From contig CP154954.1 in the NCBI GenBank assembly GCA_039621445.1, positions 39,455,816 to 39,519,815 of the forward strand: 64,000 nucleotides of DNA. The letters run 5' to 3'. The notes beneath the pieces were generated by a model that saw only the letters and a list, made by a program, of their open reading frames with translations, had not been told where the DNA came from and did no database searches. Source of the stretch: Euglena gracilis (Eukaryota; Euglenida; Euglenophyceae; Euglenales). The position numbers and the translations under genes were made by a program. Positions 53,480-62,903 of this stretch are shown here, one piece after another. Positions within the stretch are counted from its first letter, which is position 1, and the number at the start of each line of letters is the position of its first letter.

Positions 53480-54430
53480 AACTGACCCCCCCACCCAGAG
53501 GGGACCCAAGGGTAGTGGGTTGGGTCCGAGCCAAGCCCTTGCAAGGCCCATGTTTTTTTGATACTTGGAGAGCACTGCCGCCGTGATGGCACCAGCCTTC
53601 GCTGCTCTCCTCTCGCAGCAGTTGCCATCCCATACCCTCCCTAATGGTCTTCACACCCCATTGGCCAGTGTTTGGGTTCGGGGCTGCCCATCGGACGAGC
53701 CTCAATTCCCAGCGCTGCACGTACAGGGGTTGACGGCGGGGCCCTTGCCCGGCGCAGTGGCGGGGGGGGGGGGGGGGGGGGGGCAGCCCCAGCTCTCTCC
53801 GTTGCTCCGCCCGTTTGGCCGGCCCGGGGCCAAGTGGATCGCCCCACTCTTCAACAACACTGTCACGCCGCCTCCTACCACCCCGCCGATGCCGTCGCCC
53901 TCCCCTTCCGTGGCGGACGGTGGCCAGGCGTCTTCTTGATGCGGAAGACCCCCGGGGGGGCGTCGGGCCTGGACCCCTCAGGGAAGCCCTCCGGTTTCGA
54001 GGTACGTGGTGGGGGATGGGTCCTGACCCCCAAATCAGGCCGTCTGAAAGGCATTTCCCAAAGAATTTTCTGTTGCTTTGAGCCGAAAATTTCCATGGGA
54101 TTTCGGCTTTTGCTCGGAAACCCACACTCAGGCCTCCTGCTGGGGAAGGAGGGATGCAAGGGAACCCCGGAGGGGGGTGGTGGGCCCGGACCCACCCCCA
54201 ACACAGAGGGGGTTCATCCCTCATAAGGCTTAAAACTGAGGGGGAAAGGCATCTTTTTTGATTTCCCGGTGCGCAGAGGGGGGGAAATTTTTCACTATTT
54301 TTGGAACCTGCCAAGGAGGGGGGACGGGGGGTCCCAACACAGGCTGTCAGCATCCAGGGGCATCTGGGCTTTACCCCCTCGGAGGAGGGGGCCTCAAAAG
54401 AAGCCTGACGGGGGCATCGTCGCCCCGCCC
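53480..54430. other. Possible unresolved exons downstream of VTI1
   Basis: A GC-rich stretch near 53860-54000 ends GGTTTCGAG|GTACGTGG, with a frame reading ALPFRGGRWPGVFLMRKT. It could be an exon of a downstream gene or chance. A poly-G run of 22 bases at 53762-53783 makes frames across it unreliable. Confidence 0.3.
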
Positions 54431-54438
54431 GCCTCCAG

Positions 54439-54507
54439 CCCGGAGCCGCTGCCCACGCGCCGGGCTGCGGTCCTGCAGAGCCTTGGCGCCCGGTTCCGGC
54501 TGCGCGG
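54439..54507 (+). CDS. Possible small exon, unrecognised
   Basis: Between GCCCGCCTCCAG and GCGCGG|GTAAGC, the closest match to a canonical donor in the window. Frame two reads PEPLPTRRAAVLQSLGARFR. No family was recognised. Confidence 0.35.
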
Positions 54508-55084
54508 GTAAGCCAGCGGGCTGGCTGGCCGGGGGCCCGGTTCCGTGTTCAGTCGCTGTGCCGCGGTGGTTTCAGATGCGGGAGCTCTCATTGTCCCAGA
54601 AGCTTTCAGCGGCCGGACCTCCTCCATTTGGGGGGTCAGTTGAAATTAAGTGAAACTCAGCCCAACCAGGTTGGCTGAAATTTTTTTTGGCCACGAAGTG
54701 CACAATGTTTTTGAAAACAGAGGTTGGAACCGATGAAAAAAGGGTGCTGGAAAATGAAGTGGTTTGGAGGCTTTTCTATCAGAAAACCCATTTTGTCACA
54801 GAGTCATTAAAGACTTGCAGCTTGGAAAACGCGTTGGCTGGGAAGAAGGTTCTGGCAAGCCCATAGAGACAGGGGGGCCGGCCGGCTGCTCAGACCTCCA
54901 AAGTGACTCCAAAACCATAGAACACACTCAAAATTAGTTTCAGTCTCTCTCTTTTCCCATTTGCTTCCAGAATGGTTCTGTAATTGACTTGTTTTTTCCT
55001 GGGGGGTTGGCTTTTTTTGGAGGCAGAATTTTTTCTTGGTGCGCCCACCCATTCAGACGCCAGCAAATGCACAGACACGCGCGA

Positions 55085-55108
55085 CAAACACACACACACA
55101 CACACACA

Positions 55109-55140
<32 letters not shown>

Positions 55141-55260
55141 CAGCAGCACACACACTCACACGCTCGCGCGCACACATGCATACACATGCGCACACGGACT
55201 CATGCCCACACAACACTCGCAGGCACACCCACTTGCACACACCCCCCCACACACACACAG
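55085..55260. repeat. (CA)n and (CGCA)n microsatellite tract
   Basis: CA repeats, then about seven CGCA units, then imperfect CACA-rich sequence to 55260. The long HTHTH/VCVCV frames are artefacts. Confidence 0.9.
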
Positions 55261-56139
55261 AGCCGTCCTGGCCTTGCCACTCAGGTGCTCCTGCTTTTTG
55301 CCCACTTCTCTGTTTTTGTGTCCCTTCGAACCCCTCCCCCCTGACCCATTGCTCCGCTTCCCTGAAAATGTCGGTGCGGCGGGTGCTTTTCTTCCAAGGC
55401 CCTGTCGCACAAAACCCATGGCATGCCGATGCCAAAGGGGAGTCTTTGGAGGGATGGGATGGTGGCAGCGCTTCCCAGCCCCGTTCCTCCACCCCAGCAA
55501 TTCCTTTCCAGTTTCATAAAAGGGGGAATGGGTAGAGCCAACACATGGACAGGCAACGCACTTTGGGTAAAACACCCTGTGATTTATATGGCAGTAGTCA
55601 ACATTTGAGCCGTCACTAAGGAACAACCTCCGCCGTCCGGCGTAGTTCACAAGCAATCGTACTACGAAAAAAATTGCAAACAATCGCATTTTCTGCATTA
55701 TTTTGCATATTCATATTTTGCTTTTCCGTCTTCTGGGGGGACACTTGCACAGGCAAACTGCTCTTCAACCAGACAACTGGAGGTTGCATATTTCACATTT
55801 TTGGACCAATTTCACATTAACAACAGTTACAAAATGAAATATACCTTCTCCTTCCCATGTCTCAGCACCGGAAAGGATGGGTGAGGACCAGGGGGATGAG
55901 GGTGTTTTGACAAGGGGGGAAAAACTGAATGTTAAAAAAAATTCCAGTCCTTCGTGCCGAAAAGGGGTCCACTGTTGAAATTACAGGAATTTTTATGAAA
56001 AAGATCGCCGATATCTTCGGAAGTTGCGGAACTGTCGAATTTTTATGTCTCTTAAAAACTCTTTTAAAAACACATGCAAAATGAGGCACCCCAGAGGATG
56101 ACCTTCTAAAAACATGGGCAAGGACCGGGGGGAGTGCTC

Positions 56140-56520
56140 AAGGGTGGTAGAGCCCCCTGATAAGTGCGCAGTGCCCTAAAGATGCACAGTGCCCTGATCA
56201 GTGCGCACCCCCGAAGGGTGCGAAACTGCCTCCCTAAAAAGTGCCCCCAAAACCCCCCAAAAGTGCTCCCCCTCAAAAAAGAGAAACCGCCATCATATCC
56301 CAGTCGGAAAACACACACAATTATGCTGAAGGCCCCCTAACTGTCCTCCCCAGACCAAATGCTTCCATCGTCCGAGCCCAAATTTGACACATAATCACTT
56401 GGCTCATTGCTTAACATCACAAGAAGGGGAAACCCCTGAAAAAGAGCTGGGAAAAATATATATTTTGTGCTTTACCCTAACAATTGCGCAGTGCCCTCAT
56501 AAGTGCGCACCCCTTCAGGA
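56140..56520 (+). repeat. CCCTGATAAGTGCGCA repeat, copy 1
   Basis: CCCTGATAAGTGCGCAGTG motifs at both ends bracket a body (CCTCCCTAAAAAGTG, GACACATAATCACTTG, GCATTGCTT-like) also found at 60838-61125 in the same orientation and order. No inverted ends or target duplication were identified. Confidence 0.55.
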
Positions 56521-56790
56521 TCGGGAAATTGTACAGCCCCCGAGAGCTCCTGAAAGGAAATCAATTCAATTTACATTTTTCATTTTTTTTGCTTTTTTGT
56601 TGGCATTTTTTGCATTTTATTTCAAAAAATTTTGCTTTGAATGTTTGAGGGGAATATTTCCCTCAGTGGAAAATCTTCCCTGAAGGAGGTGAGCTGGGAG
56701 CTCCTGAAGGATTTCATGTGTGCAACTTTTTTTGAGTTGTTTTTGCATTTATTGGTGTTTTTTGTGGCACGTTTTTCGAGCATCCCCTGA
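56520..56790 (+). repeat. Dispersed T-rich repeat, two tandem heads
   Basis: Two GAGAGCTCCTGAAGG/GGGAGCTCCTGAAGG heads (56541 and 56697), each followed by TTTTTTGCATTT runs, with a CACGTTTTTCGAG end near 56768. Confidence 0.5.
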
Positions 56791-56987
56791 TGGGAACAAA
56801 ACAATCAACAGAGTAAGCTTGGTTTGTTTATGGCCCTCTTGAGCGATGTGTGGGGTGGGAGAGCATACCCACCTCCTCTGCGCGCCTGCATTGTTGCTGT
56901 GGAGTGGGCTGCATGCTTGCCAGCCTCTGCCCAGCCCCCGGGACCAAGCACCTGTGACACTGAATGGGTGTGGAACTTGACCGGGCG

Positions 56988-57190
56988 CAACTGCGCGTGA
57001 TTGTGTGTGACTGTGTGTGATCGGACGTGACTGCACGCGATTGTGTGTGACTGCACGTGACCAGCGTGACTGCGCGTGATTGTGTGTGACTGCATGTGAC
57101 CGGACGTGACTGCACGTGATTGTGTGTGACTGCATGTGACCGGACGTGGCTGCGCGTGATTGTGTGTCACTGCACGTGACCGGACGTGGT
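56988..57190 (+). repeat. 40-bp minisatellite, ~5 units
   Basis: Units of exactly 40 bp start GTGACTGCACGTGATTGTGT and end GACTGCATGTGACCGGAC, with one unit a base or two short. CACGTG-type hexamers recur in each unit. Minus-strand HTITCSH frames are by-products. Confidence 0.85.
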
Positions 57191-57397
57191 TGGGTCACCG
57201 GTGTTTGCCCAGGACTGGCCCTCCCGCAGCCGGGGGACACCCCGCCGGGGTCAGGAAGCCCTTGGCGCCCTGTGGGATCCCCTGGCTAGGCCGATGGCCT
57301 CCTTGCCCAACTGAGCGAGCCATGTGGGTTCTCTGAGGAGTGGCGTCGTGGGGGGCAACGTTCTTGTTAGCAAGTACACGTCTGAGCATATTTGGGG

Positions 57398-57924
57398 GGC
57401 AGGTCCCAACTATACGACCCGCCGGTCAGATAGTTGGGAGCGGGGGGGGGGGTCGTATGGTGGGACCCAGGTCCGACCTTTCGGAAGAAGTCGGGGCTTT
57501 GATTGGAATAGGGTCAGGGTTCCGGCCGGCGGGCCGTAGGGCACCCATTTTTGGGAAGTTAGGGAGAAGTTAGGCCGCATTCTGGACGAATTTGGGCCGA
57601 ATTTAGGCCAAATTCAGGCAAATTTTGGGCAAAATTTTGGACGAAGATGCTTTTTCAAAAATCTTCCGAAATGAGGACCTAACCTCTGGCCTAACTTACT
57701 CCCTAAATTTGACTGATTCTTGGCACGCCAATCCTAACCCTAACCCTATTCCTAAAAGTCAGCAGGAACCCTCCCCGAATCCGCCACCGGTTGCTGGGAA
57801 ACCGCGCGTTTTCCCGGCGTCGTGGGACCGAAAAGTCAAAAAAAGTGGGACTTGGGTCCCACCATGCCCCCCCCCCCCCCACTCCCAACTATCCGACCCG
57901 CGGGTCGTACAGTTGGGAGCTGCC
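57398..57924. mobile_element. Hairpin-ended element I
   Basis: Starts GGCAGGTCCCAACTATACG and ends with the inverse GTACAGTTGGGAGCTGCC. Flanks ATTTGGGG and ATTTGGAG agree at 7 of 8. Each end is itself a hairpin of the form CCCAACTAT.CGACCCG..GGTC..ATAGTTGGGAG followed by poly-G. The 527-bp body includes CCTAACCCTAACCCTATTCC near 57730. Non-coding. Confidence 0.75.
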
Positions 57925-58126
57925 ATTTGGAGCTGGTGGAAGAACCGGAAGGATGACGTTTTTTGTGCCGCCACTGCGTCCTTTTTTTTGTTACCGACTG
58001 GTGATGTTTATTGCAAGTGCCACAAGTACTGCGGCACCAAAGAGAAAACCTGTTGTTTTTTCCACACTGCAGTGTGGCCACAAACTTTTTTGTGCCACCT
58101 CCACGATGGCAAAAATAAGTAAAAAT

Positions 58127-58401
58127 GGCAGCCCGAAACTACTGGGCCCCCCCGGGGGGCCAGTAGTTAATCCGGGGGTCAAAATAGTTTTTTTGCGTTA
58201 ATGATGGAATAGGGTTAGGTGCGCGACTTAGGGTTAGGGTTAGGCCTAACTTATAGACGGGTGTTCGGTGTACAAGTTAGGCCTAACCTTAACCCTAAAT
58301 CGCGCACATAACCCTATTCCATCATTAACGCAAAAAAACTATTTGACCCCTGGATTAACTACTGGGCCCCCCGGGGGGAGGGCCAGTAGTTTCGGGCTGC
58401 C
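58127..58401. mobile_element. Hairpin-ended element II
   Basis: A 275-bp element with ends GGCAGCCCGAAACTACTGGG and its inverse and a perfect 8-bp duplication GTAAAAAT (58119-58126 and 58402-58409). The middle (58190-58345) is a near-perfect palindrome with arms of about 70 bp carrying GCGTTAATGATGGAATAGGG and TTAGGGTTAGGGTTAGG. Termini form G/C-tract hairpins. Confidence 0.88.
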
Positions 58402-58520
58402 GTAAAAATTTACACACCTTCCCACCCCCTTTGTCCCCGACACGGCTGGTCTATGACACACCGCCCAGATCAACTGCATTTTTCCCGCACCCAAAATGCC
58501 GTTTTCTTTGCACATGACAT

Positions 58521-59207
58521 GGCGGTTTCCCGGCAACCGGTGGCAGATTCGGGGAGGGTTCCTGCTGAATTTTAGGAATAGGGTTAGGGTTAGGAGGCAG
58601 CTCCCAACTCCATGTCCCCCCCAGGGGGGGCCATATAGTTGGGAGCAGGGGGGGGGGGTGGTTGCGTTAATGATGGAGTAGGGTCAGGTGCGCGACTTAG
58701 GCTTAGGGTTAGGCCTAACTTGTACACCGAACACCCGTCTATAAGTTAGGTCTAACCCTAACCCTAAGTCGCGCACCTTACCCTACTCCATCATTAACGC
58801 AAAAAAAGCTATTCTGACCCCCCCCTCCCCACTATATGCCCCCCCCTGGGGGGGGCCCTATAGTGGGGAGCTGCCGGTTAGGATTGGCGTGCCAAGAATC
58901 AGTCAAATTTAGGGAGTAAGTTAGGCCAGAGGTTAGGTCCTCATTTCGGAAGATTTTTGAAAACACATTTCGCCCGAAATTTGCCTGAATTTGGCCTAAA
59001 TTCGGCCCAAATTCGTCCAGAATGCGGCCTAACTTCTCCCTAACTTCCCAAAAATGGGTACCCTGCGGCCCGCCGGCCGGAACCCTAACCCTATTCCAAT
59101 CAAAACCCTGACTTTCTTCGAAAGGTCGGACCTGGGTCCCACCATACGATCCCCCCCCCCCCGACTCCCAAGTATCTGACCCGTCGGCCGTATAGTTGGG
59201 AGCTGCC
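58521..59207. mobile_element. Hairpin element IV: inverted, 5'-truncated copy of element I, interrupted by III
   Basis: 58521-58595 and 58876-59207 together are the reverse complement of 57398-57800. Element III splits them. The right terminus GTATAGTTGGGAGCTGCC ends at 59207. The other terminus is missing, the match fading left of 58512. Elements I and IV form long inverted repeats about 0.7 kb apart. Confidence 0.8.
58596..58875. mobile_element. Hairpin-ended element III nested in IV
   Basis: A 280-bp element with ends GGCAGCTCCCAACTCCATG and GGGCCCTATAGTGGGGAGCTGCC-like inverse, and a perfect 8-bp duplication GGTTAGGA (58588-58595 and 58876-58883). Element I supplies the uninterrupted reference for the target. 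Its central palindrome (58662-58806) is the reverse complement of that in element II. Confidence 0.88.
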
Positions 59208-60177
59208 AAAACGTTATATACTCCGCCGCGACGCAACTGCCGTGGCACACTTACTTCAAATGATTGTCTGTGCCGCGCGGCGGCGGGTGTCTGTCTGCGT
59301 TTTTCCTGCGGATCAGGCAGGCGGGTTGCCCCTCATGTGCGGAAGCTCCGCTGTTCGCCGCTGGGCAGCCTCGGTGCATCGACCCCCCGGCCCCTTTGGC
59401 CCTGGCCCTGCCCTCCTTGTGCCCCTGACCTCTGCTCTGGCTGTTTGTCACGTTGTTTAGCCATCCCAGCCGCTTGCAGGCGACCTTCCGGTGGTGGGAG
59501 GGTTTCGAACGTGGCCAGCCCGATGTGGAAAGACAAGGCAACGTGTCTTTGTGTCTGTGTTGTGCAGTTCTGAGCCAATGTGACAACAGGTTCCTTTTCC
59601 CCGGTCTGGTTGTCTGACTGCCCACCAGGTCGGCCGCCTGTACACTCTCTCCTCCCTTGCCACGTGGCCCAAACGAAGTCGGAATGCCAGTCTCGTGGTT
59701 CGCCCTTCACCACGCCCAACATGTGCCTGTGTCTGACCCTTTCACCGCCCAGCAGTGGAATCATTACCCGCATTTCGTCTTAGTATGTGGCCGTTTCTTG
59801 GTGGTGGGTCGCTGCCCAAATGTCTGCGCTTTACCCTCCCCATGGGCACCGCAGTGCATCGATGTTGGGGGTCTACAAGATGGGTTGGCATGTCATTGGA
59901 GAGACAGCACCCCCCACCGCATGCCATATGCATGCCATCTTCCAACTCAGATTTCTGTGGATCGTCGTTGTAGATTTCCTTGCTGCACCCCCCCCCCCCC
60001 GCGCACCAAGATGGTGTGAAATGGCCCAACGACATCAAAGCAGACACCAGGGGCAGGGAGATATTCCGGTCTAAACCGGAATTACCGGAATAAAAGTGCC
60101 AGCCAACGGCTTGAAAATTCTGCAAGACATAAAGGCAATGAAGGTGGAGTTTAATGCATTTTCATGATTTTCCTCAG

Positions 60178-60258
60178 TCAACCTCATGTCAGATGGATTG
60201 GATGAAGAGGGTGGACCGTGGAACACCAATGAAGAAGTCAAGATCTTCCAAATGATAG
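60178..60258 (+). CDS. Possible transposase exon
   Basis: Acceptor TTTTCCTCAG, donor ATAG|GTGAGT. Reads NLMSDGLDEEGGPWNTNEEV then KIFQMI. It precedes the hAT-like frame at 60357 and may be part of the same gene, but phases do not join simply. Confidence 0.35.
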
Positions 60259-60356
60259 GTGAGTGGGGCGAAATGTGCAAAAGCAATGACAGCTTCCAGG
60301 CAATTTCAGGATTTTCCCAAGGGAGTGTTTTGCATTTGTGAAGGATCAGACAATAT

Positions 60357-60788
60357 GTGATGTATTTTTTTTGCGAGGTGGAAGTGCAGGTGAAAAGAAT
60401 CAACTTTGGCACAAAACACGTGGCTTCTGCCAAACATAAAGGTGTGAAAGGGGGTGCCTTCGCAAATGCACTGATGTGCACGGCACGTTCAGGTTTTTGT
60501 TCAATTTTAGTTTGGATTTTTTCCAGGTCTGCGTCTGATTTGCGAAAAGACCCAACGTTGACAAAATTGTTGAGCAAGCATGTCCAGGCCATCAAGGAAG
60601 CTTGCAAGACAGCAGAAAAACAGAAAACGGTTGTTTTGTTGTACGTGTTGTTTGATGGGTGGCTGGACTCCATTGGCAATGAGGTGTGCTCAAACACAGT
60701 TGGGCGAGGAGAAAAACGGTACGTGGTGGGTGTGTTTTCATGGAGTGCAAAGGGGCCAGCCGTGAGATCGAGCACAAGCAACTGGTGA
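60357..60788 (+). pseudogene. hAT-like transposase fragment (N-terminal/middle)
   Basis: A 143-codon open frame. INFGTKHVASAKHKGVKGG resembles the H..H end of a BED-type zinc finger. LLYVLFDGWLDSIGNEVCSN then EKRYVVGVFSWSAKG matches the DGW region of hAT and related transposases, where the first catalytic Asp lies. It ends at a TGA after SSTSNW, before the remaining catalytic parts. It could complement the C-terminal fragment at 40925, but common origin is unproven. Confidence 0.55.
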
Positions 60789-60837
60789 AGTGGTTAATGA
60801 CATTTTATTCAATTTAGGCATCTGATACGACCCTTAT

Positions 60838-61125
60838 AAGTGCACCCCCCAAAGGATCCGAATTTACCTCCCTAAAAAGTCGGCACCCCCCCAAAGGAGA
60901 AATCACTGTCATCTCAGGTTCGAAAAGGACACAACATTATCAGAATTGTCCTTCTCAGACCAAAATTTCAATTGTCCAAGCCCAAATACGACACATAATC
61001 ACTTGACGCATTGCTTGACATTGCAAGGAGGGGGAAAATTGAAAAAGAGTGGTGGAAAATTAAGCATTTTTGTGCTTTGTCCTGATAAGTGTGCAGTGCC
61101 CTGATAATTGCGCACCCCTTGGGGC
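60838..61125 (+). repeat. CCCTTATAAGTGC repeat, copy 2
   Basis: Collinear with 56140-56520 (CCTCCCTAAAAAGT, GACACATAATCACTTGAC, GTGCTTTGTCCTGATAAG, ATTGCGCACCCCTT). It directly follows the hAT-like fragment. Confidence 0.55.
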
Positions 61126-61467
61126 CCAAAGCGTCCTTAAAATGTGGCCACCCGTGCACTTTTTAGGGGAGGGGGGTTTATTGGAATAGGGAAGTTGATT
61201 TTCGCTTCGCTGCTGAGTGACCCCATGATTGCGCGGGGACATTGCGCGATGAGTGCGGCATTTATGAGGTTTTTTTTTTAGTCCCGCACCTTGGAACAAG
61301 CAATTATCACTCGGCGGGACAATTTTTTGGGAAGAAAGAAAGAAAGCGATGCCAGGGACTTGCCTCAAGAGAAAACCCTGGGCGCGCCAATGTTTATCAG
61401 CTTATTTCTCCCGAAAAGGCAGGCATCTGCTGTGGTGTGCAGACCAGCATCACCAAGTGCAAAGTCT

Positions 61468-62810
61468 TAGGCGGCCTAATTCGCACTTAAGGATTTAACT
61501 TTTTATTTGCGCATATGCGCAAATCCCCCGGTTTTTTGATTCCGGCAGTGAAGGTCCGGGGGTTCAAGAGACATGCCGGCCAGCAGGGGCAAAAACGAAG
61601 CGATTTTTTGGTTTTGGCGGAGAGACCCCTGGGACTTTGACAAAAAACTGGCTTTTTTTGGGTGTCCAGAAATTTTATTTTGGGCCAAACCCCCGGGACC
61701 CTGCCCGCCCAAACGGAAAAAAAGTGAAAAAAGCACCTGGGGACCGGGACCCTGCCCGCCCCTGTGGTGACGCGGAGCCTTTTTTGGGAAAGCAAACTCG
61801 CCGGCAGTGTGTTCCCTCCCGGTGCCTCGGAGTGTGTGTGTGTGTACTTTTACCTTGGAGACTTGGGAATTTTTGATTGGTGAAGAAAGCAGGGGACAGG
61901 GTGGCAGGGCTCTGGGAGGGGTGCGGGTTGGGGGGTCCGGTGTGCAGGGGATAGGGGGAGGAGGGGTCCAGGGGTGCAGGGGTGACGGTGCAGGGGGTGT
62001 GCAGGGGTGGTGTGCGGCGGGCAGGGCGGTGGGGGTCAGGCGCCCGCAGGGGTTGTCAGTGGGGCGGGGTTGCCTGGGTGTGGAGGCTTGCGTGCGTGCC
62101 ACGCATTACTTTGCCCTTGCTGTTTTTTTTGAGTCACAAAACAGATAATTGATGTTGATGCGCGCAATTGCGCAAATAAAACGTACGACGGTGTGCGTGC
62201 CATGGGATGAGAGGGGTGCCAATGGAAGAACCACATGATTGAAAGAGATGGGGATGAAAAGACAGGAGGGGAAAGAAAAAAGGCCGACTGGCAAACAGAC
62301 CCCCGGCGGGCGGGGGTACACGCTGGCCGCCCGGGGCTGAACAGGAGGAGGGGGGCCGCCCCGCACTCCGCCGCGCGCTGGTTGTCAGTGGGGGGCGGTG
62401 CTTGAGGGGAGGGGTAATTATTTTTTTTTGAACACGGGCGAGAGGGGCAGCACGACACGAGAGGGGGGCTGAAGGGTCACGAGAGGGGGTGTGTCACACC
62501 AACCCAAAAAAAAAAAAAACAGAAGTCCACCTCCCTGCAGGGTAGAGGGCGTGGGGATGACGGTCAGCAGGGGGGCGGTGTACACGGACACCCATGGCGG
62601 TGGGGCACTGTCTCCCAACTGGCAGGCAAATAACAAAAAAACAAACTGTGCGTTTTACTTGCGCAAGTGCGCGCATCAACACCACTGATGAATTTTTTTT
62701 TCGAAATAAGAATTCTGAGAGGGGACAGACCATAGCCGAGAGGGGACTGAGAGGGGGAAACAAACTTGTAACTGTAACATTTGCGCAAATGCGCGCATCA
62801 AATGTGTTTT
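61468..62810. mobile_element. Probable diverged relative of the TGCGCA-palindrome elements
   Basis: 61468 starts CTTAGGCGGCCTAATTCGCA, like the CTTAGACGGCCGGGAATGCA end of the 27950 and 44083 elements. TTTGCGCATATGCGCAAA-type palindromes follow at 61506, 62161, 62660 and 62776. No matching right terminus was seen, so the extent is uncertain. No coding frame was recognised. Confidence 0.4.
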
Positions 62811-62903
62811 GTTAAAAAAAAACATGAGAAGCGGTGAATGGCGTGGGGAGGAGAACTGAAGAAAAAAAAAGAAGAAGGTGCTGAGACAGGCCCACAGCCA
62901 GTC

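Noticed and set aside
53478-54353. 291-codon minus-strand frame
   Set aside because: Runs through a 22-base G tract and MITE-like sequence; Pro/Arg/Gly-rich composition only.
57700-58760. TTAGGG/CCCTAA runs as a telomere or interstitial telomere
   Set aside because: Only two to three units at a time, located inside TIR elements with target duplications and on both strands; no terminal array.
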